Below, in pieces: positions 11,601-22,667 of a stretch of DNA of 64,000 bases; the first letter of the stretch is position 1, and every line of letters begins with the position of its first letter. The translations under genes and the position numbers were made by a program. Below the pieces are notes generated by a model. That model did no database searches, was not told where the DNA came from, and saw only the letters and a program-made list of their open reading frames with translations. Source of the stretch: Nemertoderma westbladi (Eukaryota; Xenacoelomorpha; Nemertodermatida; Nemertodermatidae); contig JAUCBJ010002638.1 of assembly GCA_032718475.1 (NCBI GenBank), positions 1 through 64,000 of the forward strand. Reading direction: 5' to 3'.

Positions 11601-12118
11601 AGCCTAAGCCAATACATAATCCAGTTAGCCAGTAATCTGGTTTGGTTATCTGGCAATAAATAGCTGAATATGGATTGTGAATTTGGAGGCCTGTGAACTT
11701 TTTAAAATATTTTGTTACATTATGTCAATTTAACAGCGTTCTGGTGAATTAGTCGTACTGTAGTAATGCTGCAAAGTAATCAATGACATGGAAACAACTT
11801 CAATCAGTCAATTACCGTATTCCAGAATGTATTATTTCAATTTATAATAATGCGTGCTGCTTTATTATCCAGTTTGCAGTGACGGGACTAGCTACTGTAT
11901 GTCAATAATTATTTAACGTGTACTGTAATCCACTACAATGGCGAAACGTCCAATAGAAGACATGAAAATGACCAAAGAAAGTGGCGATAGTGTTCAGTAA
12001 AACTGAAGGGATACAGACGGTTACTAAGTTCGCTTCAGTCGACCAAGGTCAAGATGGATTTAACGCAGGAAATAACTTCCATAAACTTTAATTGCATTTC
12101 AATGTATAATTATTAATA

Positions 12119-12918
12119 CTGTGTACCAGAGATGGACACGGGCCGGGTCAGCCCGCGGGCCGGGCCGGGCCGGGTTTGGACCGCATTCTAAATATTGGAA
12201 AGAAAGCCCGCTATTGTTGAATAAATATAATATTCAGTTAACAAAACACAATAATATTAAAATTTTTGTTACACTTTATTTCCCAAAAAATAAAATTAAA
12301 TTTCTAGATTTATTTTCTAGTAACTAGATTTGTTTCATGATTTTGAGTATGGTTCATGAGTTCTTTGCTTTTTTACAGACTCACATACATAATATTCTGA
12401 TATTAATAAGTAGAGCCTATAAGGATACAGTCTCATACATAGGCTTTACCATCTTACAGACAAATGCAGGAACTACCATCCACCTTATACAACTAAAACC
12501 TTTTATCATCACACTTTTATTAAATATTTATAGTAATAATATTATCGAAAAATGAATAAATTGACACCAAAACGATGAGGAAAGCACATTAATATATTTT
12601 AAACAGTAAACATAATGTATTAACATGGCACTACATACAAAACGTGTGTATACTGTATAGTGTATTTCGAGTTTCTAATGCACTAACATTACAACAACCA
12701 TAACATTGGCTCACGATGACAAACCGATATAGTATTTCGAATTAATGTAGGTAGATTGGATAGAAAAGTTAAAATTTTATTTTATGCTGTAATGGTTACT
12801 ACTGTAGAAAAATTAAAATTAGCGGCCCCGGGCCGGGCCAGGCGGGCCGAGACCCAACTGCCCAACGGGCCGGGCCCGGGCCGTGAAAAACCGGCCCGTG
12901 TCTATCTCTGCTGAGTAC
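12119..12918. mobile_element. hAT-type non-autonomous element (784 bp) with near-perfect 8-bp TSD
   Basis: The element spans 12127-12910. Its left end reads CAGAGATGGACACGGGCCGG; the reverse complement of the right end is identical except for one base. The flanking 8-mers CTGTGTAC (12119-12126) and CTGAGTAC (12911-12918) match at seven of eight positions. A CAGNG start with an 8-bp duplication is the signature of hAT transposons. The termini carry runs of GGCCGGG/GGCCCGG while the interior is very AT-rich and has no transposase, so mobility would depend on an enzyme supplied from elsewhere. Confidence 0.82.
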
Positions 12919-13250
12919 CTGTTAACCCTTGTGTGTGTGTACCCCTTCGTTTCTCAAACATATGATTCCTTTGAGGTTAATTTTGACTTCATGTAAATGA
13001 AAGGGAATGGTGGCCCAAAAAAAAACTTTTTCCTAATTTCAACTCAGTTCGCACATCAGATGTCATCAAATGGGCCCAAACTTCGATAGATACAAAAATT
13101 TTGATTTGGGGATGAAAGGAAATATTCCCACAGGCACATGGCCAGATGGCCAGTTCCCACCCTTGGTGCAAGTGAGATATTCCCCATTTTTGTGATGATC
13201 AACTTCTAGTATTCCTACTGCATTGATATTATGCTCATTAGAACTGCAAT

Positions 13251-13433
13251 GACCGATTTAGTTGGTGTAGACACCTTCAAAACAATCATAGAGCGAATAG
13301 TTTTTGAGATATTGCAGAAAATGTGAAGTCTGGCACAAGTCAACATTAGCGCCTTGATGCGATAATGAGAAATATCTCAAAAACTACTTGCTCTATGCTT
13401 GTTTTGAAGGTGTCTACACCAACTAAATCGGTC
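13251..13433. repeat. foldback element with about 63-bp arms
   Basis: The left arm (13251 onward) and the reverse complement of the right arm (ending 13433) match over about 63 bp with only a few differences, both starting GACCGATTTAGTTGGTGTAG. The spacer is about 57 bp. There is no coding content. It is probably a foldback MITE or the transcribed hairpin of one. Confidence 0.8.
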
Positions 13434-14090
13434 AGTTTGAAAAGGGCCCTATTCATCGTTTAACACCGTGTACTCTATAGTTGTGTAAACCTCCTTACAG
13501 TAGCTGTGCTCGATTTGCTACATAAATGCCCTCGGATCAAAACGCTGACGAGTGCTACAATTCCATACTGTTGTAAATACTGCACGCCAAGTTATGCCAT
13601 TCTTACATATAAAGGCCGTTAAAAAACCAAGGATATTCATTATAGAAACATGATTATGTTCTAGAATACCGTAAGTAAAATTTAAGCACTGGACGTTTAC
13701 CAATATTACCATAGAAAGGTATAGGCCTAACTTGGCCTGCCTACGTTAAAAAAGTATTTTGATACTATAATATACTGATATTATTTATTATATTAAGTTT
13801 ACTGTATATTGTAATTTAAGGTTGCGGCAGTTTGTTGTGTTAGGGGGCCTATATTTTTCTTGAAATCATTATAGTTATTGGTTGTTATGGTTCATATCAT
13901 TAGTAGGCCGAGTTCTTTAGGGTACGGTATAGCTAGGCCTACTGCAATAGGAAAAAAGACCAAATCATTAACTTCCTTTCAACTTTAATATGAATCTACA
14001 GTAATTTAATGATAATTAAATACATTCGCAACCGTTTCAAAGTTATCGGTACATATCTTATTTAATCATGTACAGTAATTAACACGTTCG

Positions 14091-14402
14091 TGGGGCCTTC
14101 GCGCAGCACGAAGTGAGCAAAGCCTTTAGCATATGGGCACCATTAACGAGTTGTCTGCCGTTAGTCAGAAGTCTTCAACACAATACTCGTCCTCCTTATA
14201 CCTCGTTGCGTTCGTTCGTTTTTCACCAAACTTCAAATTCTTCTTAAACTTTTGACGGACTACATACATACCAAGTTTCGTTTAATTTCATCAAGGAATA
14301 ACCGAGTTATTAGCGATCAAAAATTTACGTCGACGACGACGACAGACAACTCGCCAATGGCACCCTTATGCTAAGGCTTCGCTCACTTCGTGGCTCGCCC
14401 CA
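14091..14402. mobile_element. MITE-like element with about 60-bp terminal inverted repeats
   Basis: The left end (TGGGGCCTTCGCGCAGCACG) and the reverse complement of the right end match imperfectly over about 60 bp, through AAGTGAGC, AGCCTTAGCAT and GAGTTGTCTG. The total length of about 312 bp has no ORF. A short CGACGACGA run lies near 14330. I see no clean target-site duplication. Confidence 0.65.
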
Positions 14403-15070
14403 CAGTATAAAATGTCAATTATGGGGAGGGGGCAGGCCAAGTTACTACACACGTTACATGTACAGTATTGTCCTATCAATCTCTGCATAACACACAAAAT
14501 AATTCGAATTACAGTAATCTAAACCCCATTTATTACGTATTCTACTGTACTTCTGCAAGGTGTTACAGTAGTACCTTGCTTGTTAAGGCCGAACGAAGAC
14601 CCAAAACTTTAAAGAAGGAAATGTTCATTTATTAAGTAGGGTCAGAGGAATAATAAGGGTGTAGCCTAGGTAGAGAGTGATGTTCAAGAATATTTATAAG
14701 CGTGCTATCGCCAGCATAACAAACAAGAGCTCTATTTTTTCACTCCCGAAAAAGTGCGTTTGGTCCAATAGTCACCTTCAACCAACAATATTATAGTTAG
14801 CACCCATTACAATCCTCCCTAGAACATCTCGTATGTAATCATAAAAATTGCTACTGTAGAATAAAATAAGAGTAGTTGATATGATATGTTTTTTTTGTAG
14901 TAAAAAATCTTGTGGCACTTACCTTAAAAATACTTAACTTAACCAAGTCAAGTCCAACTATAATCGAAAATAGAAAAGTAAATAGCATGTTCTAATCTTC
15001 TTAGAAAGTATTGTACATAGGCAGGCTTGGCCATATTATACAAGTTCCAATAAAATAACATGCAATCAAT
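14403..15070. other. upstream region of the RasGAP-like gene
   Basis: AT-rich, no coding segment. It should contain the promoter and 5' UTR of the gene starting at 15071 unless an upstream non-coding exon exists. No TATA box or initiator stands out. Confidence 0.4.
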
Positions 15071-18000
15071 ATGGAGAATGGGAAAGACGAACACCTGTTA
15101 CAGAAGCGGTTTAATAAAACCAAAAATCGAGCAGGAAATATCAGCCGTACGACACAATCAGAAAGAGAAGGGAAAGGTCTGGTATTCTCAAAATCAAAGC
15201 AACCAGGATTAGATAGTATAAGTTTAGACCCACGATTACAATCTGCAATACAATTGGATTTCCCATCTTTGAATCCGTTCAGGTTTCATGCCACTCTTAC
15301 TCAATCAATATCTTATCTGGATGACAAACTAAAATGTAAATGGAAGGAATGTCGGTATAATCTGGTGAAATCAGTCGAGAATAATGTCAGGCTGGGAGAA
15401 TTTCATTACCAAGTTTATGGCCATCCAAGGAGAGAAATACCAATAGGACCACATACTGTGTACGATGTACACCATAGCCTTTACAAACGATACCACTGTC
15501 TTCAAATATTCGATGTCACTGATGAAAATATGAAAGTATTCGCGACAATGTATGAAAATGAAAAGCAATCGTTAATGAAAGATTTATTACAAATTAGTGA
15601 AAATATTGTTGAAACTTTGGAAGAAATAAAAGTTGTTAAAGTAGCCATTTTGTCTTGCAATGGTATCCCAATAGGAGATCGTGATGAATCCTACCACTGC
15701 AAAATTTCGAGTATTTACAACACATATAAAAATAACGAACCCATAGAGTGGGCGAAAACAGACGAGGCGGTGTACAATCAGTTCAGGAGAAGTCTGTATT
15801 GGTCGCAAACGTTCGCTATTAATCACTATCCTAAAGGGTCTACTGCAATATATATTCATGTGTTCTGTAAAGGGCAACTATGGCCGTATGGTAAAGTAGT
15901 GATTAGCTTTACCCAAATTCGAAACAGAAATGATGAGTTCGAGGAATATAAATTCGTAGATAATCCAAACTTAACGTTATCCGTCAACATAAAACTTAAT
16001 AAACCGATGGAAGCTTTAGCTTTGGAGAGTTATAACCCGATTTTGAATTTCTTTTGCGAGAATGCAGATTCTGGAAAAGTCGTACATTCAATTATTAAGG
16101 GGTTGGATAAAATTGAAGACACTATTGACGATAATGGTATAGACAATTCCATAGTCATGGTGGAAAAGGGAAACTCATATGAATATCCGCTAGAACTGTT
16201 TATAACATCGATGCTTGAAATCCTCAAAGCAAATAATGTTGTTGTTGACCGCATACTTGATATTATCGTTATAGATATGGAGTGTTGCTGTAGTGAAGGT
16301 TCACCATACCTGACCAATTTCAATAAAATGATGTCGCAAATATTGAAGCCTCACAGCAGGGCTCCCAGTGCGTTACTAATAAGACAGTACTTGAAAGCTT
16401 ACGGAGGAAAAACTGCCAAAGAGTTCCTGCAGGCCTATTTAGAGTACAATATCATCCAGGATGGTTGGTTTACAGACACTGAAAGTAGCTGGGATGTAAA
16501 TGCATGTGGAGATTTTGATTCATTTTCCAAGGTAGTTTGTCAACTTTTTGAGAAGTTTCAAACAACAGATCGAATCGAACCCGAAGTATTGGAGCTCATG
16601 AAGGGGGTGAGCGATCTAATGTGTCTCAATGATAGTGATAGTAGTAACAATGAGAATACGAATACACCAGTATTAGAACATCTTCAAGCATCAAATCAGC
16701 TCTTTTTTAATCATCTAATATGTCCGGCAATATTGAATCCATGGAATTACCACATTCCCCTAAGCTCTATTTTCCCTACAAATCCTTGCTGTTATGAGCC
16801 ATTCGTATATCCCGATTATTTTAACTTAAAGGCAGTGGTAGATGCAATATCAATATTATCTAGTATGGAATACCCAGAGTTTGAAGAAGACTTTCTCAAT
16901 TCCACAGAAGTCAATGTGATGTGTTTCTCAGCAAAGTCACCCGATTGCCGCTTAGCAAAACTAAATAACAACACTATTAACACCTTGCAGTCAATTCATG
17001 AAGTAATTAAGAACAATTTGGTTCAATTTATGACCGATACCTTTGCAAAGGGTACTGATCACATGCGTAATGTAACATCTAAAAAAAATACTGTTTCTTC
17101 TGCGGAGCTAAACCACCACCTGGCAATGATACACAATATTATATATAAGCACCATGCCATTATTGAAAGTACTGCCAATATTTCAAGTATATTCAAGAAT
17201 GACCTGTTGGTTCATGTCATAGACATTAATGATTGCCTAAAACAGAAGATTAAAGGAATTGAAATTACAATGGAAATGCCATTGTTAACCCCTAAAATCA
17301 ATGAAATTAAGGTAAACAATGGAACGCTCCTGTTCAGAATTAATGACCAATTAGAAAAGGCTAAGTTCTTTATAACTGAGGAAAATCTTCATATAACACA
17401 TCAAAAAGATGAAAGTGTACTTTTCTCTGCACTCATTAACAATGTTAGAATTTTTAGGGTACATGAAAGTTTGTTTAGCGATAAGGGGTGTAACTTTTGT
17501 ATTGAAGATGTTGGGGGCCATTCATTAGGGGCCAATAATAGGTGTTACGTCACATCTGTTTGTGAATCTGATGTCATGCTGTTTGTTTCAGATTTGGAAA
17601 AGTCAATTGAAAGTTCCAAAATCGGAAATCCTTGTATGCAGGCATCTATAACTAAATCGCCCATTGAAGTAGTGATATACAATGCGAGATTCAACCCTGA
17701 TATCAGGTTTGAGGGAAATAATCTTGGGGTTGAGCTTATTTTTTGCAAAATAGGATGCATAACCGGTGGGAATGGAGCAACTATACCTGCAGTCTGGGGA
17801 ATTACGTCATCTGCAATCATGCATTCCAGAAGTTTTAATTGGAATGAGAGATTTTATCTGAGTGACAGGCCAAGTTCATCAGTGGGAATATGGGTGGGTG
17901 TTTATAGAAAGGTCAACAAAGAAGACGATAAATCAAATCATGAAATAATAGCTCACCTTTTATTTCCATTTCTAGAAATACTACATCTTAATAATCATGA

Positions 18001-19132
18001 TGAAAGAGTTTGCAAGAAGTTGGTTGACAAAGATGGTAAGTTTTGTGGATCTCTAGAGTTTGGAATAGTCACCGAGACGCCAGTAAACTTCCTCATAGAA
18101 ACGGATTACAAAGTTCTTCTTAGTTACACTATAGATGTACAATTTGTGAGTTGTGGTTTAGCTGAGGCACTTTTCAAAGGTTTAAAGCAGGCTGGAGGCA
18201 CGAGTCATGATAGATATATTGTTGCCCTTTTGGGGATATATGACAGTGAAGATCTTATGTACTCGTTTTTCGTAACATTATGGGAAGCAGAATTAGAACA
18301 TTTCATAAAATATTCTAATTTGTCATATAAATTGCAACCATTCTGTTGCAGCATTCTCTCCAACTATATGAATGAACATGGTAAAACTGTCCTGCAATCC
18401 CATCTCGCACCGACCTTATCTAAAATGATCCTCTTGGAATATTGTGCCGACACTGATAAGTATATTGATAATATTCTATTAGAAAGTTGGGTTGACAATA
18501 TAGTTACAGATCTTATGGAAATCAATGTGCTAAAATGGCCAGATAAATTACAGATCCCTCTAAAATCATTAACAAGTGTTCTGAAACGTCATAAACCTGG
18601 TATTGAAATAAAAACAATTCTAGAGACAATGATATTTGTAGAAGTTGTGTTCGAACACTTTGTTCTGCCAGCTGTAGAGAAGCCTTGGAAATATGATGTC
18701 GCAATTACGAAATTATCTTCTACAGCTTACCCGACATTCTCATATCCTCATATTGGGTTTCATAACGGTACAGACACAGGTGCTGAAATAGATAGTCCAC
18801 CAGCGACATCATTAGTTGTTAACACGAACATTCTAGCTAGTCGTCTGAAGGTCTTGTTCAATTCCATTGGTAGAAAAGATGTAGGTGATAATGAAAGTGG
18901 AATATTGAAACACAGAGGTTCAATTTTCGGTTTGATTCGCAATCAAATGTTACAAATGGAAAACATAAAGAACCCTACAAGTTCCACTGGGATGGAAAGG
19001 CAGAAGGCTGAATCAATGGCCTCTGTAACGAGGTGGCAAACATCTATATTATTTCACATACTAGAATCTAACTTTACTCCCAGGCAAATAATTACAATTT
19101 GTATGGACACTTTATCTCACCCGAATACCTGA
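15071..19132 (+). CDS. single-exon protein with two tandem degenerate PH-C2-RasGAP modules
   Basis: Encodes 1353 residues in one frame from an ATG. Two RasGAP-type signatures are readable: FNHLICPAILNPW at 546-558 and FEHFVLPAVEKPW at 1194-1206, compared with the family's FLRF-x-PAI-x-P. The segments before each resemble a PH domain (about 85-185 and 742-850; the second includes KAKFFITEENLHITHQKDES), then a C2-type beta domain (about 184-310 and 863-1000), then a helical RasGAP body. This order is that of SynGAP/DAB2IP/RASAL2-type proteins, which switch off Ras or Rap at membranes. In the first module R430, in SRAPSAL, sits where the arginine finger is expected; in the second the equivalent residue looks like Q1089, so that module may be inactive. 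Domain boundaries and the finger assignments are my inference. I know of no standard RasGAP with two such modules. A polyadenylation signal follows at 19312. Confidence 0.72.
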   Translation: MENGKDEHLLQKRFNKTKNRAGNISRTTQSEREGKGLVFSKSKQPGLDSISLDPRLQSAIQLDFPSLNPFRFHATLTQSISYLDDKLKCKWKECRYNLVKSVENNVRLGEFHYQVYGHPRREIPIGPHTVYDVHHSLYKRYHCLQIFDVTDENMKVFATMYENEKQSLMKDLLQISENIVETLEEIKVVKVAILSCNGIPIGDRDESYHCKISSIYNTYKNNEPIEWAKTDEAVYNQFRRSLYWSQTFAINHYPKGSTAIYIHVFCKGQLWPYGKVVISFTQIRNRNDEFEEYKFVDNPNLTLSVNIKLNKPMEALALESYNPILNFFCENADSGKVVHSIIKGLDKIEDTIDDNGIDNSIVMVEKGNSYEYPLELFITSMLEILKANNVVVDRILDIIVIDMECCCSEGSPYLTNFNKMMSQILKPHSRAPSALLIRQYLKAYGGKTAKEFLQAYLEYNIIQDGWFTDTESSWDVNACGDFDSFSKVVCQLFEKFQTTDRIEPEVLELMKGVSDLMCLNDSDSSNNENTNTPVLEHLQASNQLFFNHLICPAILNPWNYHIPLSSIFPTNPCCYEPFVYPDYFNLKAVVDAISILSSMEYPEFEEDFLNSTEVNVMCFSAKSPDCRLAKLNNNTINTLQSIHEVIKNNLVQFMTDTFAKGTDHMRNVTSKKNTVSSAELNHHLAMIHNIIYKHHAIIESTANISSIFKNDLLVHVIDINDCLKQKIKGIEITMEMPLLTPKINEIKVNNGTLLFRINDQLEKAKFFITEENLHITHQKDESVLFSALINNVRIFRVHESLFSDKGCNFCIEDVGGHSLGANNRCYVTSVCESDVMLFVSDLEKSIESSKIGNPCMQASITKSPIEVVIYNARFNPDIRFEGNNLGVELIFCKIGCITGGNGATIPAVWGITSSAIMHSRSFNWNERFYLSDRPSSSVGIWVGVYRKVNKEDDKSNHEIIAHLLFPFLEILHLNNHDERVCKKLVDKDGKFCGSLEFGIVTETPVNFLIETDYKVLLSYTIDVQFVSCGLAEALFKGLKQAGGTSHDRYIVALLGIYDSEDLMYSFFVTLWEAELEHFIKYSNLSYKLQPFCCSILSNYMNEHGKTVLQSHLAPTLSKMILLEYCADTDKYIDNILLESWVDNIVTDLMEINVLKWPDKLQIPLKSLTSVLKRHKPGIEIKTILETMIFVEVVFEHFVLPAVEKPWKYDVAITKLSSTAYPTFSYPHIGFHNGTDTGAEIDSPPATSLVVNTNILASRLKVLFNSIGRKDVGDNESGILKHRGSIFGLIRNQMLQMENIKNPTSSTGMERQKAESMASVTRWQTSILFHILESNFTPRQIITICMDTLSHPNT

Positions 19133-19194
19133 TGTCCAAAGCGAAATGTCTATAAATATTATTCTTTACTAATTATATACAGTGTGTAAAAGAG

Positions 19195-19222
19195 ATTGCC
19201 ACAACACAAGTGTTGTGGCAAT
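19195..19222. other. 28-bp near-perfect palindrome in the RasGAP-like 3' UTR
   Basis: Two 13-bp perfect inverted arms (ATTGCCACAACAC) are separated by AA, starting 63 bases after the stop codon. In RNA this would form a strong hairpin. It could be a 3' UTR structure or a remnant of a hairpin element. Confidence 0.85.
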
Positions 19223-19311
19223 ATTATTACATCGCCATTGGAGAAAAATTATTCCTCAACATTCAATATATTTTAATTTCCGTATTGCTCAGAAAATATT
19301 AAATTTTAAAT

Positions 19312-19317
19312 AATAAA
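19312..19317 (+). terminator. candidate polyadenylation signal AATAAA
   Basis: A canonical AATAAA about 180 bases downstream of the stop of the RasGAP-like gene, and the first one after it. The position is reasonable, but no transcript evidence is available. Confidence 0.5.
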
Positions 19318-19397
19318 CAGTTTAAAGTGACGAAAATAATACCATTATTGCTGTCATATTATTAAAGTATGACAATAACTAGAGTATAATTAATTAA

Positions 19398-19910
19398 TAC
19401 TCAACCTATATGTTCACTCACACGCAATACAGTCCACTCACATACTATATAGTCCACTCACACCCTCTATAGTCCCATCTCATGCTATATAGACCACTCA
19501 CACACTACATACTATAGTCCACTCACACTATATAATATAGTCCACTCACACCCTCTATAGTCCACTCACACACTATATACTATAGTCCACTCACACACTA
19601 TATACTATAGTCCACTCACACACTATATACTATAGTTCACTCACACGCTCTATTGTCCACTCACACAATATATACTATAGTCCACTCACACACTATATAC
19701 TATAGTCCACTCACACACTATATACTATAGTCCACTCACACCCTCTATAGTCCCATCTCATGCTATATAGACCACTCACACACTACATACTATAGTCCAC
19801 TCACACTATATACTATAGTCCACTCACACCCTCTAAAGTCCCGTCTCATGCTATATAGTCCACTCACACACTATATACTATAGTTCACTCACACACTATA
19901 TACTATAGTC
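19398..19910. repeat. minisatellite of about 25 bp, CACTCACACACTATATACTA type
   Basis: About 20 imperfect units built from TATAGTCCACTCACACACTA with variants lacking the second TATA or with CCCTC in place of ACAC. It ends where the 3' end of an RTE-like LINE begins at 19911. Confidence 0.92.
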
Positions 19911-19946
19911 CTACTAGGATCGGCATGCTGCATTGCAGCTGCATTT

Positions 19947-20687
19947 TTAAGAATGCTGTGCCGGCTTGTCAACAAAATTGCACCGCCACAACTCCCTATC
20001 ACCCATGACATTTGCTAGATCATCCGCATCTTTAAGGCCAGTGTCCTTTAAGATGCGTCTCAAGAAAGTCATGGGCTGTCCACCATGCTTATTCACTCCA
20101 TGAGGCTGCCAAAGTACAAGATTATGCACTGGCTGGTCCTCACGGCGAAAGTAATGTCCTGCAAAGCGGATGCGATTTTGTTCTAGTGTCAAGCTTGGGG
20201 GAACCAATGAGACACCTCCAATGTTATATAGTGTCTGGTTGGAGATGTGTGCATTGTACTTGACACAATGAACCCGGCGTAGCATTCTTGTGAATGTGCC
20301 ATCCAGAGATTTGGTGTCCTCAGCAGTTAGAGCCCAGCATGGACTCCCGTAGAGGAGTACTGGAACTACTGCTGCTCGAAATAATCGGACCTTAAGTTTC
20401 CGATTAATTCTCGGTGACTTCCAAATCCTGGAAAGCCTATTCAAGGCTGCCCATGCCTTTCCCTTACGTATTTGAAGGTCCTCACCTGACTTCCGGATCC
20501 ATGATCCCAGGTAACAGAAGTCGTCCACATGCTCAAGCATACCATCCTTTGAGCTTATGCTCATCCGATCAGAGACTTGCTGAGGACTTTCAAAGTTAAC
20601 TGTCAGAATTTTGGTCTTTCTGGAGTTAATAAAAAGACCAACACTAGAAGCAGCATGTTCTAATGAGCTGAGGAGCCGTTGGGCTCC
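19947..20687 (-). pseudogene. RTE-like LINE: RT C-terminal domain, after premature stop
   Basis: Contains the segment with VDDFCYLGSWIRKSGEDLQ, AALNRLSRIWKSPRINRKLK, PVLLYGSPCWALT and a C-terminal GHYFRREDQPVHNLVLWQPH, the usual thumb and C-terminal region of these elements. It continues the RT frame at 20688-21557 but is separated from it by a stop codon. The copy at 23430-24655 has a sense codon there, so the stop is a point mutation (C to A on the + strand). Confidence 0.85.
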
Positions 20688-21557
20688 CTATAATGATTCT
20701 GAGAGTACTCCTAAGTCATCAGCAAAGTCTAGATCAGTTAGGTACTTGGCAGGATTTCCTCGACTTCTGGAGCCAGTAGGTGGAGTTATCATCACCCCAT
20801 CATCATTATAATGATCTAAGGACATGCGTAGAACATAGTCAACCACAATAATGAACAAGAATGGTGCAATTGTGTCTCCTTGGAGGACGCCCCATAACAC
20901 TTCAAATGGTTCTGTGTCACCGTCAACAGTAGACACAAATGTTGTCGAACCATCGTATACTGATCTGATTGCTGCATTAATTTCATCAGGAATCCCATAT
21001 AATGAAAGTATGCTGAACATACGTGCGCGAGAGACTGAATCAAAGGCCTTGAAGAAGTCAACAAAGATAACAGCCAGATGCCTGTCTTTCTTTTTTGATA
21101 AATCTTCAATTATCCTTCTAAGTGCAAAAATGGGCTCCATGGTCCCACGACCTTTACGGAACCCATTCTGATTTCCACGGAGCAGTCTCTCAATGGGAAC
21201 CCTGATGCGATTTAATAGAATCCTATTGTATAGCTTTGCAGCAATCGAGATCAATGAGATTCCCCGAAAAGAACCATAGAGTGTTAGGTTGCCCTTCTTG
21301 GGAACTGGCACCAACTTATTTGTTTTCATTTCTTGTGGGACTCTTGTTGTTCGGTACATGTCTACTATGATGGGATAGATGAGCTTTAAATACTCAGGTA
21401 TTTTAAAGACCTCAGGGGGAACACCATCTACTCCACTGGCACGATTGGTCTTAATGCTCTTTGCAGCAGCCTTCACTTCTGCAAAGGAGATATCGCCAAT
21501 GGGAATATCTGGGAGTACAGACTCAGACACTTTTACTTCTATAAAGTTATCAGGCAA
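20688..21557 (-). pseudogene. RTE-like LINE: reverse transcriptase core
   Basis: Frame of about 289 codons with the RT blocks in order: NRASGVDGVPPEVFK, VPKKGNLTLYGSFRGISL, the first aspartate in FVDFFKAFDSVS, GVLQGDTIAPFLFII, and the catalytic LDFADDLGVLSESL (FADD in place of the more common YADD). It then runs into the premature stop. The upstream frame continues as linker to the endonuclease but is shifted. Confidence 0.88.
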
Positions 21558-22013
21558 TACCCTGTCATTATTGAGGAGCTTTTCAAAGTGGGCTTTCCAA
21601 CCATTGAGGCGATCGGCTGGTGATTCAGCCTTAACCTTGGTGGTTGGTTGGCTTTTCCGCCCAGTAAGCAGATTGATCGATTTCCATGCCTGGGATGATT
21701 GCCTGCTGTCGTCAGCATCATTGATGGCATCAACCTGTTGGTTTATTAGCTCCTGTAGATTAGCAGAGTACTGCCTGTTCAGGGACCTAGATGCAGCCTT
21801 AACTGCATTCTTGGCCGCTGTAGTCTGTTTGAGTCGGGACTCTTTCTGCGCCTTATGAAGGTCATTTCGGCACTTCTGAATTTTGTTGTCAGTCCAGGGG
21901 GCCCTTTTCCTGTTTCGAGGGTATACAGGAACTGTTTCTGCAGCTGCTAACTTAACTGCTTCTGTAAAGGCAGTATAGCCCTCACAGTGATCTGCCGCCT
22001 CAGAGGCAAGAGC

Positions 22014-22667
22014 CTAATACCTGTTGCTCAGCTGTAGTGTGAAGCTGGATCTCACACTTGGCTGTTGCAACAGAGAGGACCAGTCATGCCGCGGCAAGGC
22101 AGATTTCGTTGTTCTGCTAGCACGCAGACTAAGTCTTACCTTGGCCACAATAAGGCGGTGATCACTGAAGAAGGGTCGAAGTGTAAATGCATTACAGTCT
22201 CGTATAGCGCTCCTGTATTTACTACGAAACAGAATATGGTCTATCTGGGACTTGTGACCACTGGGTCCACTATGAGTCCATAGCTTTCCAGTTCGCTTCT
22301 TGAACTGGGTTCCAGCCGAAAACAATCCATTTCCAGAGATAAAATCCTGAAGATGGACAGAATTTCGGTTAACACTATTGCTATAGACCCAGGGCGATGT
22401 AGGTGATTGATGCAGACTTGCATTAAAGTCTCCCAGGAATGTTAAGAATGCATGCTGATCCACTCCATCAGTAGCTGCTTGTAGATTATGGTAGAAATTT
22501 TCCACCTCCTCTACAGGGGCAACACTAGTTGGAGAGTAGCACACAATCAGAACCACCTTAGGAAACTTCTTAGCCAGTCTTCCAGAACATGAGAAGTGGC
22601 AACGGATGATGCGGTTAGAGATTTGGTCTATTTTGTCCAATGCTGCATGTGCAGTTGGATTCATCAA
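22014..22667 (-). pseudogene. RTE-like LINE: apurinic-type endonuclease, N-terminally broken
   Basis: About 217 codons with the middle and C-terminal motifs of the APE-type endonuclease that nicks target DNA: LGDFNASLH, a GHKSQIDHILFRSKYR segment and FFSDHRLIVAKVRLSLR, with the catalytic Asp/His near the end. The N-terminal catalytic region, usually a GTWNVRT-like motif, is not in this frame. The preceding frame on the - strand (to 23032) is proline-rich and shifted. The endonuclease is therefore incomplete or frameshifted. Confidence 0.78.

Noticed and set aside
11214-11602. Two 77-79-codon ORFs upstream of CREB
   Set aside because: They arise from low-complexity GTAC/CTGTAC-rich DNA and show no protein-like composition.
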